From NCBI GenBank assembly GCA_013203755.1, contig JABMPI010000488.1, positions 1 through 6,620 on the forward strand: a stretch of 6,620 nucleotides of DNA, in the 5' to 3' direction. The notes below the pieces were generated by a model. The model saw nothing but the letters and a program-made list of their open reading frames with translations, was not told the DNA's origin and searched no databases. Source of the DNA: Bacteroidota bacterium (lineage in GTDB: Bacteria; Bacteroidota; Bacteroidia; Bacteroidales; Prolixibacteraceae). The position numbers and the translations under genes were made by a program. Positions 1 to 4,840 of the stretch are shown in pieces (position 1 is the first letter of the stretch; the number at the start of each line of letters is the position of its first letter).

Positions 1-144
1 TCCCCAAATGGCAGCATCGGTTTGTTGCTGCAAAACCATGTTATCGCCAAAAATAGTGGGTAATTTTACTTCGGCTTTCAACGAAATGGTTAATGAGAAA
101 ACAAAAAGAGTGAAGAGTGTTAGAACGGAAAGACTTCTTTTCAT
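1..144 (-). CDS. Sialate O-acetylesterase-like protein, N-terminal fragment (runs off left edge)
   Basis: The reading frame starts at an ATG at base 144 on the minus strand and is open for 48 codons to the window edge. Residues 1-24 are a typical Sec signal peptide: MKRS, then a long Leu/Val/Phe/Thr hydrophobic stretch ending near SLKA. The mature start reads EVKLPTIFGDNMVLQQ followed by AAIWG. This LP-x-IF-GDNMVLQ signature is characteristic of the N-terminus of bacterial sialate O-acetylesterase/SASA-domain carbohydrate esterases, which remove O-acetyl groups from sugars in the periplasm or outside. The Ser/His catalytic residues lie further downstream, outside the window, so activity cannot be judged. 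It is transcribed away from the oxidoreductase gene at 471. Its substrate need not be sialic acid, since this family is common in loci for plant and algal acetylated glycans. Family call is fairly sure; specificity is unknown. Confidence 0.82.
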   Translation of the reverse strand, partial: MKRSLSVLTLFTLFVFSLTISLKAEVKLPTIFGDNMVLQQQTDAAIWG

Positions 145-180
145 GATTTAGATCTTTAGATTTATATCGAAATTAATTTT

Positions 181-188
181 CAAATATA
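181..188 (-). promoter_or_regulatory. Candidate Bacteroidota -7 promoter box for the acetylesterase gene
   Basis: On the minus strand these bases read TATATTTG, an exact match to the Bacteroidota -7 consensus TAnnTTTG. It lies 36 bases before the ATG at 144, a reasonable leader length. I see no TTG/TTTG -33 box at the usual spacing, so the call rests on one short motif in AT-rich DNA and may be chance. Confidence 0.4.
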
Positions 189-251
189 CCAAAAACCGAA
201 GAATAGTTTTTTATCTTTTTTAAATCAAGATTTAATTTTCATAAGAGTCTT

Positions 252-393
252 TGCAAGAAAACGCCAAATACTGCGTTACTCTCGTTTTGAAAACATTCAT
301 TTACAAAAGTAAATTCCTTGATTTTCAAAACTTCGAAAGCCTTGTCTTTGACATTTTCTAATCAAAGCCTTGAAAAATAGGAGTTTTCTTGCA
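252..393. repeat. Nested inverted-repeat element in the divergent intergenic region
   Basis: This is the bulk of the 326-base gene-free spacer. The outer arms are a perfect 11-base inverted repeat: TGCAAGAAAAC at 252-262 and GTTTTCTTGCA at 383-393. Inside lies a perfect 10-base inverted repeat, GTTTTGAAAA at 284-293 and TTTTCAAAAC at 322-331, and within that a small hairpin, ATTTAC at 299-304 with GTAAAT at 309-314 and an AAAA loop. On the right side AAAGCCTTG occurs twice as a direct repeat (336-344 and 364-372), and CTTTGA (346-351) can pair with TCAAAG (362-367). No plausible ORF is present. The layered symmetry fits a dispersed, non-coding palindromic repeat (MITE- or REP-like), or a structured RNA or bidirectional terminator. 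Which of these applies cannot be told from one copy. Confidence 0.5.
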
Positions 394-435
394 GGCCCTA
401 AGTATAGAGAATTCATGTTAAACCTATTTTTTTAG

Positions 436-443
436 TATGTTTA
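436..443 (+). promoter_or_regulatory. Weak candidate -7 box upstream of the oxidoreductase-sulfatase pair
   Basis: The bases read TATGTTTA, one mismatch (last base) from the Bacteroidota TAnnTTTG -7 consensus, and end 27 bases before the ATG at 471. No clear -33 TTG box is seen at the right spacing. A promoter is expected between the repeat element and the gene, and this is the best local match, but it is weak. Confidence 0.25.
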
Positions 444-470
444 TAATCCAATAATAAACCTGGTAAAACT

Positions 471-1751
471 ATGAAACGAAGAACCTTTATCGAAAAAGCA
501 TCTATTAGTACCGTTGGAATGGTTACGGCATTTCACATTCCATCTTTTGCACAAAACAGAAAGTTAAAAATTGGATTGATTGGTTGTGGATGGTATGGAA
601 TGGTTATAACAACTGCCGCTCTAAAAACTGGAAGTGTGGAAGTTATTGCTGTGTGCGATGTTGACTTAGAACATCTTAAAAGCAGTGCGGATGAAATTGA
701 AAAATTACAAGGAAGTCGTCCAAAGGAGTTTAAAGATTATCAGGATTTATTGGATTTAAAAGATTTGGAAACTTTATTTATTGGCACACCTCCACATTGG
801 CACGCATTGCAGTTTATTGCTGCTTGCGAAAAGGGATTGGATATTTATTGTGAAAAACCACTCGCTTACGATATAAAAGAAGGACAGGCGATGGTAAAGG
901 CGGCTCAAAAGGCCGGGAATATTGTACAAATTGGATTTCAGAGAAGGCAAAGTAAAGCATTTGCTAAAGCTAAAGAATTGATACAGCAAGGAATTTTGGG
1001 GAAAGTTCATCAAATTGGAGCACAAATTCATTATAACCCTGGAGTTGGAGATTGCTCTATTCAGAATCCGCCGGCTTTTTTAGATTGGGAAGCATGGTGT
1101 GGTCCGGCTCCAAAATTAGATTACCGGCCTTCTATTGGTCATAAAAAATGGCGTTTGGAAAAAGAATATGGAAACGGACATCTGGTTGATTGGGGAATTC
1201 ACCACATTGATATTATTCGAAAAATTATGGATTTTAGCATGCCAACATCTTTTGATTCAAAAGGGAGTTTAAATATTTTGGCGGGTAAAATAACAACTCC
1301 AGACACTTTAAATGCAACATTAAATTTTGAAGAATGTCCTGTTTTATGGCAACATCGACTTTGGGGAACCGGCGATTTTAATACTCAATTCAATAACGGC
1401 GCTTTCTTTTATGGCGAAAAAGCCACACTTTTTGCTTCCGACGATAAGTTGGTTTTAACGGTAAAAGGAGAAAATAAACAGGAGGAAATGAATATTCCGA
1501 ATCCAGAGGCACAGGAAAACCATGTTGCAAACTTTTTGTATGCAGTAAAAGCGAAAGATAAAAATATGCTTGCATGCTCAATAGAAGATGCTTTTCAATC
1601 AACCGCAACAGTGCAATTGGCCATGGCATCGTATTATACGGGGAGTGAAGTGAAATGGGATTTGGCAAATCGTGAGATTGTAAATAATAAAGCAGCAGCC
1701 AAATTATTGGCTCGGCCATATCGGGACGGATATAAAAGGCCAAAAGTGTAA
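471..1751 (+). CDS. Tat-exported Gfo/Idh/MocA-family NAD(P)-dependent oxidoreductase
   Basis: The 426-residue protein is a complete Gfo/Idh/MocA dehydrogenase. Residues 1-28 look like a twin-arginine signal: MKRRTFIEKA, a modest hydrophobic stretch, and a likely cut after SFAQ. The Rossmann nucleotide-binding motif G38-C-G40-W-Y-G43 follows beta-strand KLKIGLI. The family's E128-K129-P130 motif, with the lysine used in catalysis, is intact. The C-terminal alpha/beta domain carries G-H-L-V-D-W-G-I-H244-H-I-D247, the usual substrate/catalytic histidine segment. Such enzymes oxidise or reduce sugar or inositol hydroxyls with a tightly bound NAD(P), and export by Tat after cofactor loading is common in Bacteroidota. 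The stop is 29 bases before the sulfatase start, so the two are probably one operon and this enzyme likely acts on a product or substrate of the same glycan. Some exported relatives (GH109 and similar) cleave glycosides through NAD-dependent oxidation, but I cannot assign that activity here. Confidence 0.9.
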   Translation: MKRRTFIEKASISTVGMVTAFHIPSFAQNRKLKIGLIGCGWYGMVITTAALKTGSVEVIAVCDVDLEHLKSSADEIEKLQGSRPKEFKDYQDLLDLKDLETLFIGTPPHWHALQFIAACEKGLDIYCEKPLAYDIKEGQAMVKAAQKAGNIVQIGFQRRQSKAFAKAKELIQQGILGKVHQIGAQIHYNPGVGDCSIQNPPAFLDWEAWCGPAPKLDYRPSIGHKKWRLEKEYGNGHLVDWGIHHIDIIRKIMDFSMPTSFDSKGSLNILAGKITTPDTLNATLNFEECPVLWQHRLWGTGDFNTQFNNGAFFYGEKATLFASDDKLVLTVKGENKQEEMNIPNPEAQENHVANFLYAVKAKDKNMLACSIEDAFQSTATVQLAMASYYTGSEVKWDLANREIVNNKAAAKLLARPYRDGYKRPKV

Positions 1752-1780
1752 TTTCTAATAAGTATAATAAATAATCAGAA

Positions 1781-3283
1781 ATGAATTTTCAATATTTATT
1801 CAAACGGTTGGCTGGACTAGCTTTTGTAGCATTTATCTTTTCAATTAACTTAAATGCCCAGCCTAACATCCTCTTAATAATCTCCGATGATTTAAATACC
1901 CGAATTGGTCCATATATGGATTTGGATAAACATACGCCTCATCTCGATCGATTGGCGAGTGAAGGCGTGCAGTTTAACAGAACCTATTGTCAGTATCCAC
2001 TTTGCGGTCCATCGCGAGCTTCGTTAATGAGCGGTTTGCATCCTGAGACAAATGGAGTTACCGGAAATAGCATGGTATTAGGAAGTTTTCGGGCAGTTAC
2101 TCCGGCGCTTGCGAACCATCCATCAATGGCTGGGTTTTTTAGGGAACAAGGATATTATACCGGGCGTGTTTCAAAAATTTACCACATGGGTGTTCCTGGA
2201 GGAATTGAACGCGGTGAAGTGGGTGGCGACGATCCCGATTCATGGGATTATGCGTATAATGTTTTGGGGCCGGAAACAATGAGCCAGGGTAAATTGGAAT
2301 TACTTTCTCCAGGAAGTCTGCATTATGGTGCTAATTTTTCGAGGATGATATTACCCAATGAATTGGAAGGTACACAAACCGATTATATGGCAACGAGTCA
2401 AGCCATTGCATTTTTAGAAAATAGAAACCTTCCGCTTGCGTTAAATGGAACTAACAAACAAAGATTAAAACCCAATGCTCCATTTTTTCTGGGAGTTGGT
2501 TTGGTACGTCCACATGTTCCTTTAATAGCACCTGAGAATTGTTTTGTGCCTTATCCTGATGAAGAAATGGAATTGCCGAAAGTTGTAGTTGGCGATAATG
2601 TACCCCAAAGTGCACTTAAAAAACAAAATGCCAGAGGCTTTAAAATGAACGAATTAGAAAAGCAGAAAACCATTAGTGGATATATGGCAAGCGTTCGGTT
2701 TATGGATCAGCAAGTTGGGCGTTTACTTGATGCCCTCGATCGATTGAAAATAAGAGAAGAAACAATCGTAATATTTATTTCCGACCATGGATACAATTTG
2801 GGAGAACACGATTGCTGGGCAAAATCCAGTTTGTGGGAAGGTACTTTACGAATTCCAATGATTATCTCTTATCCGGGATTTGAAAAAGAACATGGAACCA
2901 CTTGTAATTCAATTGCTCAGTTAATAGACCTTTATCCAACTTTAACTGATTTGTGTGGATTCTCTGATAAACAACCTGAAATACTTCAAGGACAAAGTTT
3001 AGCTGGTTATGTAACTGGCGAAGAATCCAAAAATCGAGAATCAATCGCATATACAATTACCGGCTCAAAAGGGGCATCAATTCGGACAGATCGGTGGAGA
3101 TATACCCGTTGGGGAGAAGAAGTTACAGAGGGAAACGAGGAGCTTTATGATCATCAAAATGATCCTGAAGAAAATATTAATCTGGCTGATAATTCAAGTA
3201 AATTAGAGGTTTTGAATGGAATGAGAGAGAAGTTTGTATCAGAAAGAGAAAAGGCCCGAACGGGAATATTGATAAATCAATAA
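1781..3283 (+). CDS. S1-family sulfatase, iduronate-2-sulfatase-like
   Basis: A full-length (500 residue) exported type I sulfatase that hydrolyses sulfate esters of a glycan. Residues 1-27 form a Sec signal peptide (LAGLAFVAFIFSINLNAQ). The active site is complete: D36-D37 in LLIISDD bind calcium; C75-G-P-S-R79 is the Cys-type C-x-P-S-R motif whose Cys becomes formylglycine; K132 and H135 lie in SKIYH; H245 in RPHVP; D335-H336 in FISDHG; and K348 in CWAK. The order and spacing, together with PFFLGVGLVRPHVP and SDHGYNLGEH, match human iduronate-2-sulfatase and the bacterial S1_7-type relatives more than arylsulfatases. This suggests a uronate or hexose sulfate, but the residues setting specificity cannot be read with certainty. 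Activity needs a maturase (anSME or FGE) encoded elsewhere. It follows the oxidoreductase gene by 29 bases, so co-transcription is likely. Confidence 0.94.
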   Translation: MNFQYLFKRLAGLAFVAFIFSINLNAQPNILLIISDDLNTRIGPYMDLDKHTPHLDRLASEGVQFNRTYCQYPLCGPSRASLMSGLHPETNGVTGNSMVLGSFRAVTPALANHPSMAGFFREQGYYTGRVSKIYHMGVPGGIERGEVGGDDPDSWDYAYNVLGPETMSQGKLELLSPGSLHYGANFSRMILPNELEGTQTDYMATSQAIAFLENRNLPLALNGTNKQRLKPNAPFFLGVGLVRPHVPLIAPENCFVPYPDEEMELPKVVVGDNVPQSALKKQNARGFKMNELEKQKTISGYMASVRFMDQQVGRLLDALDRLKIREETIVIFISDHGYNLGEHDCWAKSSLWEGTLRIPMIISYPGFEKEHGTTCNSIAQLIDLYPTLTDLCGFSDKQPEILQGQSLAGYVTGEESKNRESIAYTITGSKGASIRTDRWRYTRWGEEVTEGNEELYDHQNDPEENINLADNSSKLEVLNGMREKFVSEREKARTGILINQ

Positions 3284-3400
3284 AATAGTTTGCGTCAAGA
3301 GTTCCTTCTTCAGGTAGTCTATTTGTTAAATAAATATCTTCAATTTAGAATTAATCTGTTTCGGTTTATTGATGTCAATTTAGCCAAATTGCCATAATTT

Positions 3401-3437
3401 ATATCTAAATTGCTCTTTTAGATATTGATATTTTTTT
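3401..3437 (+). terminator. AT-rich hairpin with T-run, possible terminator after the sulfatase gene
   Basis: ATATCTAAA (3401-3409) pairs perfectly with TTTAGATAT (3417-3425) around a 7-base loop, and after five bases a run of seven T follows (3431-3437). The stem has only one G-C pair and the T-run is not adjacent, so it would be a weak intrinsic terminator. It sits 118 bases after the sulfatase stop. It could instead be an operator-like palindrome for the downstream gene. Confidence 0.35.
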
Positions 3438-3455
3438 ACTTCTTAAGTAATATTG
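3424..3455 (+). promoter_or_regulatory. Candidate Bacteroidota promoter for the aminotransferase gene
   Basis: A TTG at 3425-3427 is followed after 20 bases by TAATATTG (3448-3455), one mismatch from the Bacteroidota -7 consensus TAnnTTTG. Spacing to the TTG agrees with the known -33/-7 arrangement. The -7 box ends 29 bases before the ATG at 3485. It overlaps the tail of the hairpin at 3401-3437. Short motifs in AT-rich DNA make this tentative. Confidence 0.35.
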
Positions 3456-3484
3456 TCGTAGTAAGATAATCCAAAACCTAATTT

Positions 3485-4765
3485 ATGAATAATTTGAAAG
3501 ATAAAAAACTAGATCTCCCTCAGGAGTGGCCAGGTGCTTTGCATTATGACGAACAGGAAGTTGAAGCCGTAACCAGAGTTGTTCGGGCACAATCGCCATT
3601 TCGGTTTTACGGACTTGACCATCAACGTGAAGTTGAACAGCTGGAAAAAGAATTTGCTGAATATATTGGCATAAAATATTGCCTTGGAGTTTCTCATGGA
3701 ACTGCAGCTTTGCAGGTGGCACTGGCAGCCATGGGAGTTGGTCCCGGCGATGAGGTTTTATTACCTGGTTATTTTTGGGTGTCAACGGTAAGTGCTGTTG
3801 TTCGGAGTGGTGCAATTCCGGTTTTGGTAGACGTTGACCGATCGTTTAATATGGATCCGGAAGACATGGAAAGTAAAATTACCAAACGTACCAAAGCTGC
3901 AATTATGGTTCCAATGGGTGGTGTAATTGGGCAGATTGTTAAAGTGGCTGAAATATGCAAAGCGAATAATATTTTATTGTTGGAAGATTGTGCTCAATCC
4001 AGCGGCGCATCGCAGTTTGGAAAAATGGCAGGTTCATTTGGCGACATGGCAATTTTTTCATTTCAAATAAATAAAAACATTACAGCCGGTGAGGGTGGAG
4101 CTATAGTTACCAATTCGGAAGATTTGTACAAAAAAGCATTTTCTGCGCACGATTTGGGATATACAAAAGATGCCGAAGGTAATTGGGACACCGAAAATAA
4201 AGAATACCAATTCTGGGGAATCGGTTGCCGAATGAGCGAAATTACCGCAGCCATTGTCCGGGTTCAGCTAAAAAAAATTGGTCTGATTACCTCTTCGATG
4301 CGCAATTTCAAACATGATTTAATTGAGATAATTTCTGAATATAAAGGAATAAGTTCAAGGCATGTTGCAGATCCTGCTGGCGACAGTGGAGGTTTCCTGA
4401 AAATGATTTTTGAGAATAAAGAAATGTCCGTAAAATTCAAAAATGGATTGATTGAAAACGGAATCAAAGTAAGACAAGGGGGATTTTATCCGGTACACAT
4501 GCACGATTGGGGATTGCATATTTATTCCAACATTCCGGCATTGGTAGGTAAAAAATCCATTTGCGGACATCATTCAGTTTGGGAATTACAGGAAAATGAT
4601 TTTGCAAAAGATTATAAATACGATAAAGGCACACTTCCTGTTTTGGATAGTTTTGTTGAAAGAACAACCTTGTTTTGTATAGCTTCAAAATTGAGTGACG
4701 AACAAAAAGCTTTGATAAAACAAGCTTTTTCATCTACTTGTAACTCCCTTTTAGAACCAAAATGA
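3485..4765 (+). CDS. DegT/DnrJ/EryC1/StrS-family PLP-dependent aminotransferase
   Basis: The 426-residue protein is a complete fold-type I sugar aminotransferase of the DegT/DnrJ/EryC1/StrS (AHBA synthase-like) family. These enzymes use PLP, usually with glutamate or glutamine as amino donor, to aminate keto-sugars or keto-cyclitols. Visible motifs in order: the PLP-phosphate loop S70-H-G-T73; E167-D168-C-A-Q171, with Asp to the pyridine nitrogen; and F191-S-F-Q-I-N-K197-N-I-T-A-G-E-G-G205, with K197 the PLP Schiff-base lysine. The C-terminal part has TLPVLDSFVERTTLF, typical of the family's small domain. No signal peptide is present, so it is cytoplasmic. It lies between an exported sulfatase and an exported deacetylase-hydrolase, not among nucleotide-sugar biosynthesis genes. 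That leaves open a catabolic or cyclitol-directed role, and the substrate cannot be named. The start is the first ATG of the frame; no Shine-Dalgarno is expected. Confidence 0.92.
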   Translation: MNNLKDKKLDLPQEWPGALHYDEQEVEAVTRVVRAQSPFRFYGLDHQREVEQLEKEFAEYIGIKYCLGVSHGTAALQVALAAMGVGPGDEVLLPGYFWVSTVSAVVRSGAIPVLVDVDRSFNMDPEDMESKITKRTKAAIMVPMGGVIGQIVKVAEICKANNILLLEDCAQSSGASQFGKMAGSFGDMAIFSFQINKNITAGEGGAIVTNSEDLYKKAFSAHDLGYTKDAEGNWDTENKEYQFWGIGCRMSEITAAIVRVQLKKIGLITSSMRNFKHDLIEIISEYKGISSRHVADPAGDSGGFLKMIFENKEMSVKFKNGLIENGIKVRQGGFYPVHMHDWGLHIYSNIPALVGKKSICGHHSVWELQENDFAKDYKYDKGTLPVLDSFVERTTLFCIASKLSDEQKALIKQAFSSTCNSLLEPK

Positions 4766-4840
4766 ATTTCACAGAATAACCAGATTTTATAGTTAAATTA
4801 GTTGCATTACTTTTTTTCTGTTCAACCTAAATAAAGCATT

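Noticed and set aside
1390..1743. Minus-strand ORF of 117 codons opposite the oxidoreductase 3' end
   Set aside because: Antisense shadow of a complete Gfo/Idh/MocA gene, with no domain or plausible start context.
471..1751. Naming the oxidoreductase a GH109 alpha-N-acetylgalactosaminidase
   Set aside because: Only general Gfo/Idh/MocA motifs are visible; nothing I can read separates GH109 from other exported family members.
3483..3815. Minus-strand ORF of 110 codons opposite the start of the aminotransferase gene
   Set aside because: It lies entirely antisense to a well-supported family gene, has no recognisable motif and an odd His/Gln/Leu-rich composition typical of a shadow frame.
4766..4840. 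Promoter or terminator in the 75-base gap before the CE4-GH3 gene
   Set aside because: There is a T-run and a TTG at 4802-4804, but no TAnnTTTG box at the right spacing and no hairpin, so nothing can be supported.
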